Source: Lentinula raphanica
Lineage: Eukaryota; Basidiomycota; Agaricomycetes; Agaricales; Omphalotaceae
Direction: 5' to 3'
DNA: 64,000 nucleotides
Assembly (NCBI GenBank): GCA_027919835.1
Contig: JANVFP010000018.1
Span: 186,001-250,000 of the forward strand
Shown in pieces: positions 10,724 through 22,070 of the stretch (positions within the stretch are counted from its first letter, which is position 1; each line of letters opens with the position of its first letter). A model generated the notes under the pieces. The model searched no databases. It saw only the letters and a program-made list of their open reading frames with translations, and was not told the origin of the DNA. The position numbers were made by a program, and so were the translations under genes.

Positions 10724-11365
10724 TTTTGCTGTTCCATGCAAGGCAAATTAACAAAGAAATCTAGAACTCGTCGAATACATTATCAGCATGTCGTTATTCG
10801 TCCCTCACATATGATTCATCCGCTTTCGACAAATAAAGACTCTGACGATATTGAGCAGTACAAGCCTCAAGGTAAGTACTTGCTCCGATTGCCCAACTAC
10901 ATCATCATCATGCTGCGCTCAAGCCTCGATTGAGTGTGAGGCTTGAAGCTTGCGCGCTTGAGCATTCGTGAACTGTACGACCCTTAGCTTCGGCGGTCAA
11001 CCTTATTTCTGAAGATTGGCTTCAGGGAGTATATATAGTGTTCAGTCCAGTCCCCCGGTGTGAGGTGGTCGAATTCGCTTTTCCTGCCGTCATGTTTGTG
11101 CTAAGATTTCGGGATACTCCTTGGGCTTACTGATAGCGGACCCGGGTGATTCAAGGTTATCTCTGTCACCCATAGTTTACTGATGAGATAACTAGTCGCG
11201 ATAAAAGTTTACATGGACGTTTAAACATCAAGAATAAGCGGACGACGAGTTTTCTTCAACTATCTCCTGGTTTGTTGAGGGTATGAGCACAAAACTTGAA
11301 GATTGAGGTAAGTACACTTGCCTAGCCACTCAATCGACTGACTTTCATTCAACTCCCTTCTTGCA
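10724..11365. other. intergenic
   Basis: There is no convincing gene. A TATA-like AGTATATATAG sits at 11029-11039 in an AT-balanced region with GT-AG-like signals downstream, but no open frame follows on the plus strand. Confidence 0.3.
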
Positions 11366-12560
11366 TCATCTAGATACCAATGCCTCAAAATCATCATTGG
11401 CACTCACAGTAGCGTGAGTAGCCTGGTCTATATCCACATGGTCGAGACGGTACAGGCTACGCGTCATGCTCGGTGACTGCGACACTGCTGTGCGACTCTT
11501 CTCAAATGCCTGATGAGACTGCATGTCTTCGTACCTTTGAAACGGACCTTGAGATATGAAACCATGCATATTGTCTTCCGAGTCGATGTCGTTTAGCCAC
11601 GGCTTCATCTCCGCAGCCATCGTCGGACCAAAAGAAGAGTTATAACACGAGGGAAATCTCGTTTGAAGGGGAAGGAATGACCCATTCTCGTCCCTCTGCA
11701 ATGTATAGTCGAGGGTTGTATAGGAACTAGATGTGATTTGCTGATTATTCGTAGGATTCTGCGCCATGTAGTGCGGCCCGATGCTTTCAAGGTTGGAATA
11801 CGGGACTCCATTGGCCCGGTGATATTGTTTCTGGAGGCCAGTATGGCGAGTATGCCACACACGAGGATCAACTTCGGGGAAGGCAGGATTCAATGTCGTC
11901 TGGGCTGACATGAGTCCATGGAATCTAGGCCCAACGTCTGCTTGCAACATTGAAGGTATATCAACAGCAGATCCACGAGTTGGACGAGGGCGCCAACGGA
12001 CGGACGAATTGGTGAACGAAGGATGATGATGTTTCTTGTCCCCCTCCGCTTCTGAGCTTAGGTATCCAGGCTGATCTGACTTCTTGTAAATTCTAGATGC
12101 CGGCATGAACGAGGAAGTCATTGGATCGCTCACCTAGCGTTGGCACCGGAGAAGAAGGGAGGTTACAGACAATGCATGGATCCAGTGACGGCGATGATAT
12201 TTGGACCCCAGACGCTGAGTTTCGACGCTCTTTGACGCGTCTATTAAAATGTCTCACCAGTCTGAGCAGCAAACCTGCATGCAATGCCTTCAGCTCCTCA
12301 CCCATTACTCGCCAAATGATGTGCGAGTCATGGTATTTCGAATACTGAGGTTTGGAGGTCTCGAAGGCCCAAATGGTGCCGAAGAAGGTCTTGCAGTTCA
12401 GGGTAGAAGACTGGTCACTTACTAGCCGTCTTGTGATAGCGGGATGATTCCAGGCATCAGCGACGAGCTCGCGAGCAAAATTCATTTCCTCAGGGAGGAG
12501 ACGGATTTCTTGAGACTGGGTGCTGAAGCTACCATAGAGCGATGAAGGAGAATAGGACAT
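11366..12560 (-). CDS. hypothetical protein, two exons
   Basis: The start MSYSPSSLYGSFS at 12560 leads into a helical region containing LLPEEMNFARELVADAWNH and a basic segment with a Cys pair (CIVC). An 82-nt intron (12052-12133, GTGAGC...CTCAG) then joins in frame to a second exon. That exon is Ser/Asn/Gln/His-rich and looks disordered, ending DDFEALVSR. The total is close to 370 residues. I recognise no family. The first exon has a globular, helical look and the second has the composition of a regulatory tail. A longer N-terminus up to 12944 is open but less protein-like. Confidence 0.5.
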
Positions 12561-13697
12561 GGTGAACCAAGTACAAGGAAAGGTAGGTTTATAACAGATC
12601 GGAATCTTCCATGACTCGAAACTGACCAAAGCGAAAAGCATGCATGTAGTGGAGAGCAAGCAATTGCTTCCGATTTCTCCTTGCAATCCACAAAGATCAG
12701 GAAGTGCGACGTAATTCAAGGAATTAATTGAGAAAGGCGCAGTACGAGTCCATTTTGTGCACCAGAACTTAACACCAAAGGTAATCCTATGGCTCATTAT
12801 GGATGATTGATATAGAACAAGTGTACAGTCTTTATTCGAACTGCTAATTGAGAACAGCCTGGTACGAATGTAGAAGGGGCAAGTAATTTCGGAGCAAAGC
12901 AAGTGTCTGTGAATTTTCCTGCCTCTACAGTCGCCCAGGAGCACGATTGTATATGGGAGGATGGGTTACAGGACTTCTCGACGTTCAGGCTTATGCGTGA
13001 CGACGCTTTTGGTACAACTTTGGCAGCAAAAATCAGGGCTTTACAGGCTGAATGAATCTCTATGTCCGAGTTCTTCGCGGAACCTGACCCATGCAATAAT
13101 ACCACTAGTAGACTGGCATAAGATGTTGCTTCAATGCGGTTTGCACATTGTGAATGAGCTCTCAAAGTCAAAATTCTCTTCAAAACTGTCTTGTAACACA
13201 GATGCAGCCAAACAAAACATGTCTTCTCCCGAGCTGTTCAGTTACGACAAGCGCTGATTTGGCACCATATGGACTCTCGTTAAATGAAACCTAAGCGAAG
13301 GGACTATCGATGAAGTGAAATCGCAAAGAAAATCAAAACCTACCCGCCAGGTGAACAATAACGAGGAACTTACAAGGGTTTTACCCTCTCTCTCTGAATT
13401 CTAAGGAGTCACTAGTCACCGCTTGATGGAAGATCATCGATCATCGGCTGAGGTTTCATACCCTCGACCCGGATCCGCTCAACGTTGGCTACATAGTAGA
13501 TAGATGTACAGAATTCTATTCGTACAACCCGAGTCCAATTTGAAGGTGAGCATTGAAATTGTATCTGGAAAGAACTTAGTTCTGTGCCGTCTTCGCTCGG
13601 CTTCGTCACCACTCCGAGACTTCTCTAGGCTTTCAGCCAGCCAGCGGACTGTAGATTGTTTCCCACTCTTCTGTTGAACCAGTCAACCGCGATCCTC
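12561..13697. other. intergenic
   Basis: Short overlapping open frames occur on both strands but none has a protein-like composition or a matching partner exon. I see nothing definite. Confidence 0.3.
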
Positions 13698-14489
13698 ATG
13701 GCTAATTTTCCCCTAGACCCAAGGAATTGGAGATTCGCTGGGCGTTATCACCGCGAAGCATGGTGCTCCATGCCATCAAAGAGGGTTAAGGTTCGAATAG
13801 GACGACCATACACTGATACATCTTCGAAGCGTATCTCGAACCAGCTATCAGGATTCAGGACCATACTGGTACGTTTCCTTCAGGTTGCGCTCAGAAAGGC
13901 AATGCTTATAACTCATAAACTCAATACAATCCCGGCAGGGTCTTCGGCGGGTCTTCCGATCGAACGAATGGCAACAGGATATGATTTCAAAAGTCGAAAT
14001 CCTTCGAATCTGTATTCCATGGATGAATCGCTACTTATCACAGCCCGATTCCAGATCGACACAACAGTACTCTCGCAATCTCCTATCTCACCAAGGAAGG
14101 AATGTTCACGCATAATATACAACAATATATGTATGACGCGTGCCGAGTTCAACAGCACTGGATGTTACATGAAGTGGTGCTATACGACTTCTTCGAACCT
14201 CTGTCCCTTTACCACCTGGCATGCACAGGTTGTTGAACGTTTGAACTCTGTTGAACTTCTCTCATCTAGTATGTCGAGAATCGAGATCACAATGAAATCC
14301 TCATGTTCAGGTTTGACATTCATATCCGAGTCGACTAGCCATCATCTTCTCGTTCCTCATTCAACAACCTTCCCTGTTAGGCTGATGATTCTGAAGATGT
14401 GCCAAAAATATCGCCAAGGCGGTGGACCAATCGAAGTCCCAGTCACTTCGTATATATCGTGGTCTGTTCTGCATGTGCACCTGGATTGA
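13698..14489 (+). CDS. doubtful hypothetical ORF
   Basis: A long open frame begins MANFPLDPRNWRFAGRYH and runs about 264 codons. The first 55 residues look protein-like. Beyond 13865 the composition (many Ser, Thr, Ile and Cys) is less convincing, and a GTACGT donor at 13869 with an acceptor at 13939 suggests that part of the frame is intronic. No domain is recognisable. It could be a rapidly evolving orphan gene or a chance frame. Confidence 0.25.
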   Translation: MANFPLDPRNWRFAGRYHREAWCSMPSKRVKVRIGRPYTDTSSKRISNQLSGFRTILVRFLQVALRKAMLITHKLNTIPAGSSAGLPIERMATGYDFKSRNPSNLYSMDESLLITARFQIDTTVLSQSPISPRKECSRIIYNNICMTRAEFNSTGCYMKWCYTTSSNLCPFTTWHAQVVERLNSVELLSSSMSRIEITMKSSCSGLTFISESTSHHLLVPHSTTFPVRLMILKMCQKYRQGGGPIEVPVTSYISWSVLHVHLD

Positions 14490-15292
14490 ATAGGTGAAAT
14501 AGGAGAATCACCTTCGCCCCCGAGCAGAAAAAACTCTACCAGCTGCAGTGAATACCGAAGCCATGCACAACTCGAAATGATTACTCCGTTATCCAAGAAT
14601 TTCGAATGGTCTAGAAAGTGGACTGAGGCCTACTGAGACCAGTCGTAGAAAATATAGGAATGCAAACCTGGACAGCTTTGACCAAGTCCTTCGGGGGAAT
14701 GTAACTAGCGAACCGTCATGGAATTAGAACGGCTGTGACGGTGAATGCAGTCCAGCTTTCCCACCGGTGAGAACGTTGTATGCCTGTGGTATGATATGAT
14801 ATGAATAAGGGACTCCTACTGGGGTTTCAGCAGTTCTGTGCAACCTGTTGCCTCCTGTCGCCCGAGAAGAGTGGTCCTAATTCATATGATGCTGATACCT
14901 ACGGTAGAGGCCCGAGGGAACCAGGGCAGAATGCCAGTGGTTGTCGGGGGCGGTATTCAAATTGGGGAATGAGCAAATTGATGAACCTGGTGACTTTCTA
15001 CCCCGTATTACCCCTGGTGCCTGCTCTAATAAGCGAAACTTTAGCCCCGCAAGCGTCCCGCTCGTTGAAAAAAGTGTATGTTTCGCTAGACCGCGGGGAA
15101 AACTCGGTGCATTGAAGGGTTTGTGAGAACGAGAGCTTCGTAGGCCAGCGTGGGCGTACTCCAGGCAGAAGAAGTTCAAAGACTGGACGAGGCTGAGTGC
15201 AGGACTCGTCTTCGAAGCATTTTCAAGTCGACGGATTGTAGATGGTCGCGACAAAGCAGAAACAAAAATACCTCCGCAAATGTCCCTACATT
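14490..15292. other. intergenic, long promoter region
   Basis: This stretch has unusual GC-rich blocks. An AAGCGAAAC near 15029 and GTTTCGCTA near 15081 form a 9-bp inverted repeat, each followed or flanked by CCCCGC or GCGGGG. Open frames on the minus strand here are not protein-like. It is best read as upstream regulatory DNA of the sugar transporter. Confidence 0.35.
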
Positions 15293-15357
15293 TTAAGCGG
15301 GCCGTTAGTGTGGGGGTGGGGCCCCGGATTTTGGTGGCCCGAAAACGGTCCGCTAAG
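15293..15357 (+). promoter_or_regulatory. two CGG-N-CCG palindromes in sugar transporter promoter
   Basis: CGGGCCG at 15298-15304 and CGGTCCG at 15346-15352 are perfect CGG-N1-CCG palindromes 48 bp apart. Their flanks (AAGCGG...CCGTTA and AACGG...CCGCTAAG) also mirror each other. They lie 76 to 130 bp before the transporter ATG. Everted or inverted CGG triplets are the usual sites of Zn2Cys6 fungal regulators. Between them is GTGGGGGTGGGG, which fits the CreA/Mig1 repressor consensus SYGGRG twice. Confidence 0.45.
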
Positions 15358-15427
15358 CGAGTTCCACCCGTTAAATACTTGTCAAGGACGTAGAAAGTTT
15401 TCCGCCTCTTGCTGCCCACATACGTCC

Positions 15428-17721
15428 ATGGCAAACGCAGGTGTCTTCACGAATATCCGGGTTTACTGTAAGCTCCATTGCGCCTCTTCGTGCTCGCGTC
15501 CCTACTAATCTCCTTCACATCGTAGGGCTCGCATTCATTGCATACTGGGGCATTGTTTTATTCGGATATGATACGTACGCCCCTCATCTATTCTTGGCGT
15601 TTATCAGGTTGTATTTACTCCCCTTCTCAGCGGGATTGCGGGAGGTGTTGTCTCTCAAGCGAATTTCCAAAAACATTTTGGAATGTGGCCGAATGGCGTC
15701 AAAGACACGGCCAAAGTCACAGCAGTGTCTTCGAATGTGGTATCTGTCCTTCAAGCTGGTGCTTTCTTCGGAGCCTTAGGAAGTGCCCCCATATCTGGTA
15801 CGTGCGTATCCTTTCATCTATCAAGTTCTTCATTCAACCTGCAGAATTCAGGCAAGATTGGACGAAAGTGGACTCTAATCGGCTTTACCTTCATCTTCGC
15901 TATCGGTGCAGTAAGTGTCCCTTATAAACGGACTTTCGAAAAAGTCTCAAGAGTCCGTTCGTCATGTAGATCCTTACCACCGTAGCAAGCAGCCCCAGCA
16001 ATGGGCTCGCCCTGATATACGCAGGTCGGGTCATTTCCGGAGTTGGGATCGGTGGTATTAGTGCTGTAGGTCGAACGATCTACATATTTTACTTCGCCTG
16101 CAAGTTAACATCGCTATCACAGGTTGCCCCTGCCTTCGTCTCCGAATGTTCCCCCAAAGAAGTCCGAGGTCGTATCACCGGCCTCTTTCAAGTCATGGTA
16201 GCCACTGGCGTCATGCTTTCGTATTTCATTAACTGTAGGTTCTTTTAGTTCCCTCGTTCGCTACCACCGATCTGATTGTCGTTGAAGACGGTGTCAGCAT
16301 CAACATCGTCAATGGTGCCAGAATATGGCGAATTCCATTCGGATTCCAACTTGTCCCCGCTGGGATAATGTTGTTCGGTTTGTTCACGGTCAAGGTTCGG
16401 GATTCATTTCGCGATAAGGTTGTTCAATATCATACCGATATCACAACCCCTAGGAATCTCCTCGTTGGCTAGCCTCAGTCGGTCGCAACGAAGAAGCCCT
16501 CAACAACCTCGCCTACTTGCGACGAAAGTCAATAGACGACACAGACCTCCTTCACGAACTGGCCGAAATCGAGGCAGCTATCGAAGAGGAGCATGAGGCG
16601 AGGAAAGGTCTGGGCTGGAAAGAAGCTTTCTTCGGAAAGGGGAATCTCATCCGATTCGTGATTGCCTTTGTCATATTTTTGCTTCAACAATGGTGTGGAC
16701 AGAATTCTGTCGGGTGAGCTGATGATCATTGGTGTTTTGGTCACGAATCACTGTCCTTCTGACATTTGGAATCGTATTCTTAGATATTACGCTCCTCAAA
16801 TCTTCGCTTCTATCGGATACACTGGGAACAAGAACTCGCTCCTTGCATCAGGAGTTTATGGTGTTATCAAGGTGCGTCAGAGCATTCAGTCAGTTTATCA
16901 ATTCCAGCCGATTTACTAAATAATGAACTCAGTTGGTCGCAACGTCTCTCTTCATCTTCTTCGGAGTCGAGACGCTCGGTCGTCGGCTTTCACTCTTCAT
17001 CTCTGCTATGGGAATGGGTATTTGTTTCTTCATCATCGGCGCTATCATCAAGACGCATCCCCCACCCGCTTCGAGCTCAACCGACGTCGTTACCTCCATC
17101 TCACCCGCGAGTCAAGGAATGGCGGCTATGCTGTATATCTACGTCTGTTTCTACAGTATGGGATGGGGTACGTTTTCTGAGTTTTCTGCGGTTTCTATGT
17201 CTTAATTCATGCATCCTTTCTTATAGGACCTCTTCCCTGGGTCTACGTTTCGGATATCTTCCCCACCAGGACAAGACACTTTGGTCTCGCTGTCGCCAGT
17301 GCTTCGCAGTGGTTATGGAGTACGTTCAAAAGTCCTCGCTGTCCCATTCATTTTTGAGTGCTCATCACACCATACAGACTTCGTCGTCTCACACCAAACT
17401 CTTCTCATCGAACAAGAGCTAGGATACAAATTCTTCTTGATGTTCGCCACTGTCAATATTGGTGCCATGGCCACCTTCTCGCTCTTCATACCAGAGACGA
17501 AGGGGAAATCACTCGAAGAGATGGATATCATCTTTGGATCTGTCTCTGCAGAAAAGCGAAACGCCGATGTGGCCAAGTTCGAGCAAGGTGAGGGTTACAG
17601 TGGAACTCGTTGTCAATAGTCGTACTGACCGACTTGGTCCTTCTTCTCATACATAGCACTCGACAACGCTCCCGAAATCGGTTCAACGCAAAGCCACAAT
17701 CTCAGCGACTCCAAGGTTTGA
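15428..17721 (+). CDS. MFS sugar transporter
   Basis: About thirteen exons split by short introns encode a protein of roughly 530 residues with the twelve-helix pattern of the major facilitator sugar porters. It starts [13 protein letters not shown]. Family signatures appear in order: FGYD in helix 1, GKIGRKW after helix 2, [13 protein letters not shown] in helix 4, [20 protein letters not shown] after helix 6, a cytoplasmic loop rich in Glu, QQWCGQNS in helix 7, VETLGRR, and [12 protein letters not shown] at the end of helix 12. These mark a hexose- or quinate-permease-type proton symporter or facilitator of the plasma membrane. The opening GVFTNIRVY is closest to the quinate-permease-like branch. 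The substrate cannot be decided. The promoter has CreA-like sites, consistent with glucose repression. Confidence 0.9.
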
Positions 17722-17989
17722 TGATGGGTTCGCCACACATACGTCTCTTTTCACGATCTGTTACGATGGGCTTTTAATCTACTGTAGCCGTCAGAGATTG
17801 CTCCTGTCTGCGATAGCATTGACTCTGTTTTATTGTTGTTGTGTTTCGTTTTGTGTAAACTAGTCTTAGCATTACTGTAAGCATTATATGATTATATCCA
17901 AGGGTCTTGCCAATGTGAAGATTCCATCTGACCAGATCATCATGGCGCCATGCCAGTTGTGCCGGTTGCATACTGCCCAACTGTTAACG

Positions 17990-18065
17990 TAGAGGAAGGA
18001 AGGAAGGAAATTACACGGCTCCATCCGGAGATGGGGTCCCACTGGGGAACAGCCGGGCCCAACTG
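17990..18065 (+). ncRNA. conserved three-way-junction element, copy 1
   Basis: A block of about 55 nt matches a second block at 60312-60372. Both follow a GGAAGGAAA run and contain GGCTCCA, GGGTCC, GGGAACAG and GCCCAA. It can fold with an outer stem GGCTC (18017-18021) to GGGCC (18055-18059), a hairpin CATC/GATG (18022-18025 with 18030-18033, loop CGGA) and a hairpin TCCC/GGGA (18037-18040 with 18045-18048). It lies about 300 nt after the stop codon of the sugar transporter, on the same strand, so it could sit in the 3' UTR. Confidence 0.5.
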
Positions 18066-18304
18066 TATAGGTGGTAGAGTGCAAGAGATTTCAGACACTT
18101 TCCAGGCATGAATCAACGGTCAAAATAAATAGAGCATTCCACAATGAACTTATAATGTACAATCAGGTCCGAGTAGGTAGGTCAGTAAACAGACAAGAGG
18201 ATCAGACAGAGGCGAGGTGGACCATATCATGATGGTTGCCGGAAGTTGGTCGGAGGAAGGGATGCTAAGTATGTACGATTATCTTCCACCAGTCAACCCA
18301 CCCA

Positions 18305-20491
18305 TCAACCTTTCAACTTCTGCCTTTTGGGGGCTCGTTCCGTATCCTCGATATCGTCAAAGCGTCGACCCTCGATAGTAGCAATGATTCGATCTATGTC
18401 TTTTGGACATTGCGCGTTCCACGTGGCCAAAGCCTCTTTCGACACAAATCCTCGTACGGCAAGGAATTCCATCACGCCATCGGCAAATCTCCACTCTGCC
18501 AGTGCTTTGAGCATCCAACTATCAGGTTTTCGCTGCCATGCCACTTCTTTCGCCTTGAATCTCTGTATGTCCGCTTTTGTGCCACAATACTTGGAATGTT
18601 TGGATTTGGCATATTCGCGCACCTCGTTCAGGTTGACTCGGACGTTCTTGTCAACTGGACCAAGAACCTCGCATTTGATCCAGTCTTTAGGTCCGGCAAC
18701 CGTCGAAGGGGCAGTGAGGGAAAGAACTTCATCACTATCGAACTGCACAGATGCTTTCCCAATTGGTTTTGTCTCCCTAATATCCACGTTCAGGACGATC
18801 TCTAAGTCGGAAATGAGTACAGGAAGTATATAATGAGAATTATCTCCTACCACCACGAGCCAAAGCCTGCGATCTCTTCAAATCGTCTTTCCTCTGCTTC
18901 TCGGCGGCAATTTGACTTGCATCTTCCACTGGATGTCCGAAACGAAGAATGAATATATCCATCCGGTTTGGACACTGTTTGTCCCAAGTGGCCAACGTCT
19001 CTTTCGACACGAATCCTCGTGTGGCAAGGAAATCCATCACGCCATCAGCAAATCTCCACTCTGCCAGTGCTTCACTCATCCGACTCTGAGGCTTTTGCAG
19101 CCATACTGCTGCTTTCGCCTCGAATCTCTCCACGTCTGCTTCTGTACCACAATATCCGGAATGTGACTGGGCGTATTTGCGCACTTCATCGCGGTCAAAT
19201 TGAGCGTGCTTCTCAATCAGACCGAGAATTATGCTTCTGCTCTTCCATCCGTGTTGATCGGTGAGTGTTGGAGGAGGAAAGAGGGAGAGGACAGGTTCGT
19301 CACCGATCTGTATAGAAGAATTCCCAGTTGTATGTGTGAACTTCGCATACTCGTTGAACAGAATGCCTAAATCCCAAAATGAGTTCAAAATGTAAATCAA
19401 ATGAGAATACTACCTACTTTCACCATCTAAAACCTTCAACTGCTTCAGCTCTTCTTTCCACAACTTCCTTGTTTGGTCATCGATTGCGCGGGGTTTCCGG
19501 TTATATAGATGTTCCATAACATTGTCGAGGTATGTCAGGTAATTGAGAGAATCCGATTTAGGATTTGCGTACTGACATCCTTTTGCATATGTGCGCGCTT
19601 CGTCAAAGACTGTACTAAGTTTCTCGCCTTCCGACTCGAAGTGAGCATAGCCTATGATGGTCTTAGACCCCAGCCTAGTTGGTGGTCGACCAGCATCTGC
19701 TACTTTTCTGTCCTTGCAGAAACGTTTAGGGCCTATCGTGAGGAATCTGACCCCTGTGCCCTTTCCGTTGGTGTTGGCGACCTCCCATAGAACAATCAAG
19801 GCTGCAGCTCGATTCGTCAGCGCATGCTTGCGTAGTGACCCCACAGGGACGACTCACAGCTTGATGGGGGTTTGGAAATATCTGAGCTCCCAAGCTTTTG
19901 GTCTGTATGATCGTCTGAGATGATACTTTCACCTCCCAAATCCATGAGTTCTTTTTCCCACAACTTCATTGAGTCAACGCTGATCACGCCAGACACCATA
20001 TGTAGATAGTCCATCACATTGTTGAGGTATCTCAAGTAGGAATCCGATCCAGGCATTGGGTACGGGGCTCCTTCTGCATATGCGCGGGCTTCGACAAAGG
20101 CTGTACTTAGTTTGGCTTCTGATGCAAAGGTAACTTTGCCAATCGTCTTTGATGACGGCGCTCGGGTCGGTGGTGACGTGACGAAGTCTGCCACTTTCGG
20201 ATTCTTGCAGAAACGTTCAGGGCCTATCGTGAGGAATCTCATCCCCGTACCCTTTCCGTAGATGTCGAGGACCTCTGATAGAATAATCGGGGCTGGAGCT
20301 CAGCTCGTCAGCGCATGTTCGAGCTGCGGGCCTGGTAGGTCCTACTCACTGGGTGAATTCAAGTGCCCCAGCTCCTGGTTTGGCAATGGAGGAGCGATGA
20401 CGGCAGTTCCGCTGAAAATGCACACAGCGAGACAGAGGACTGAGAATGTGTGCGGTGAAAAGGAAGAGGATGAGAGAACTCGAAGTCGCAT
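18305..20491 (-). CDS. secreted protein of four homologous one-exon modules
   Basis: Five exons (20491-20350, 20292-19858, 19801-19418, 19366-18851, 18801-18305) join in frame to 657 residues. Exon 1 encodes a signal peptide (hydrophobic core FSVLCLAVCIFSGTAVI). Each of the other four exons encodes one module. All four modules open with a similar I-(I/L)-(V/F)-L strand after the splice. They continue with a GKGTG-type loop or its equivalent, an E-A-R-x-Y-A or E-V-R-x-Y-A helix, and a helix N-V-M-(D/E)-x-L or G-V-M-(D/E)-F-L. They close with W-K-E-E-L or a related motif. Modules 1-2 and 3-4 are closest pairs. Every intron is phase 1 and 49-57 nt. No known domain is recognised. Export and a binding role are inference. 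Confidence 0.8.
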
Positions 20492-21264
20492 AAGTTGAAT
20501 TTGAGGAAAGGTGACGTCGGAAGAGATTCAACCTATCGAGTCCAGCCTGTATCGTTATGCACCATGAATCATCAGCCAACTGGATGTCATTAACAACCGT
20601 CAAGACAGATTACCGGATGACCCTTTAACTTCTTTGAACAGAGACAGTGTGAGCTGGCAGCGGACAAGATGAGAGACGAAGGAAAGATTGAAACTTCATT
20701 GAGTTGCGGCATGGTTGCTGAGGCCGACGGGTTCTTCAACGGGGTAGATTATAGTCTCCCGCAGGCACTCGTTGCAACACAACTTGGCATGTCTAGACAA
20801 GCTCGCTTTGTCTGTCTCGTTCATGACTACTCATAAACTCTCTAACTGCCCTGTATTCAGTTTCCACTATGTATGCTACTGCAAAACACAGAAAAATAGT
20901 CGGGCATCCACCAATAAATAAGAGAAAGGGATCTGAGTCCACAAAGCTGATAACATCCAAGTGCAAAGCTGAACAATGAACAACGGATTGAATACGCTAT
21001 GACCAACTCTCGTTCCCGGGGTTTCACGGAAGTAAAATGTGCGCAGTGAAATAAAATGGTATATATGAACAGCTTGAAAACACATCGAAAATCGTTCAAA
21101 AGTTCATCCAAAAAATCGTTCGAATTGTCCCGACACCACTACACTGTTATTTCGGCAAGCCTTACACTGGAAGGAACAACGAACGTGTGCGAGGAAGGGT
21201 CGAATGAGGTGAATCCGAGAGAAGAACGTAATGATAAAGGGGAAGGGGAGAAGAACCGATATCG
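20492..21264. other. intergenic
   Basis: No convincing gene was found. Part of this is the promoter of the four-module gene. The part near 21020-21260 is the 3' flank of the lectin gene and is purine-rich on the plus strand. Confidence 0.35.
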
Positions 21265-22070
21265 TCAGTGCTTCGAAGACAAGCCAACGAAATGAGCGCG
21301 CGTACCTTGCACGAATCGCCACGTCTGATGGATTCCGGACCTAAACGAGGTGTCAGCTCCCGAATAGAGGCGATTATGAGGCAAAAAAAAACCGAGCCAG
21401 AAGAGCGCGAATCATGAGAACCAAGAAAACCTACCAAGCTCCCCACAACGTAATTGGGTCTCCAGAGACAGCGTTTCCGTAATCCCAAAGGTCCCAGTTC
21501 ACAGTGGTGTTGGGCGCGAAGATCCTGAAAAAGCAAATAAAAAATCCCCGCATGAATTTCTGTGACATTCCCACTCAAAACACCGCAACGCACCGGTAAT
21601 TTGTCTCGTTGACGGTATCATGCCAGATATCCCAACCCGTCGGGGTGCTGGCCACGGTCAGATTTGTAGCGTTGCCAGCGGTCCCGGTGAAACCCAGATA
21701 CAGTCCTGTTTCGACGGATTTGAAATTCCAGCTGTTACCAGACCAGATCGTCTCCCATTGTTGGTTTTTACCACCGTTGAGAGCCCAGCCGGTGACTGTC
21801 AGTCGATAGGTGAGGATTCGTTGTGTCCGTACGAAAAGTGAAGAGAGTGAGAAGCTTACTGGTTTTGTTATCACCCGCCGAAAGATCGACGACGGTACCG
21901 CTCTTGACGTTGTGGATAGTGAATACCGATCCGGATTGAACCAATTCCGAGGTCGCACGGAGGTATACTCGAGCATCCAACTCTGAGCGAGAGGGAAGCA
22001 CCACAGCTAGGGTGCACGCCGCGAAAGCGAGCAGCGAAAATAGTTGCGGAGCAAATTTCGTTAAAAGCAT
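21265..22070 (-). CDS. secreted ricin B-type (beta-trefoil) lectin
   Basis: Four exons begin with a signal peptide (MLLTKFAPQLFSLLAFAACT). The mature part reads as a single beta-trefoil carbohydrate-binding domain. It has FTIHNVKSGTVVDLSAGD, then ALNGGKNQQWE (QxW motif), GLYLGF, WDLWDYG and finally HQTWRFVQ (second QxW). Introns are phase 1 after NKT, phase 2 after NETNY and phase 2 after LWGA. The last exon is taken to read through to a stop at 21265; a further intron there would add a hydrophobic extension and seems less likely. Such lectins are sugar-binding only; there is no ricin A-type enzyme domain. In mushrooms they are common secreted proteins linked to recognition or defence. Confidence 0.75.

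Noticed and set aside
11029..11039. TATA box suggesting a plus-strand gene
   Set aside because: No open frame or exon chain follows before the convergent gene that ends at 11366.
14877..15434. Long minus-strand open frame of about 185 codons before the sugar transporter
   Set aside because: Composition is not protein-like, it overlaps the promoter palindromes and the first codons of the transporter, and no motif or splice partner was found.
21265..22070. Possibility that the ricin B-type protein is a ribosome-inactivating toxin
   Set aside because: Only the sugar-binding trefoil is present; there is no N-glycosidase-type domain in the gene or next to it.
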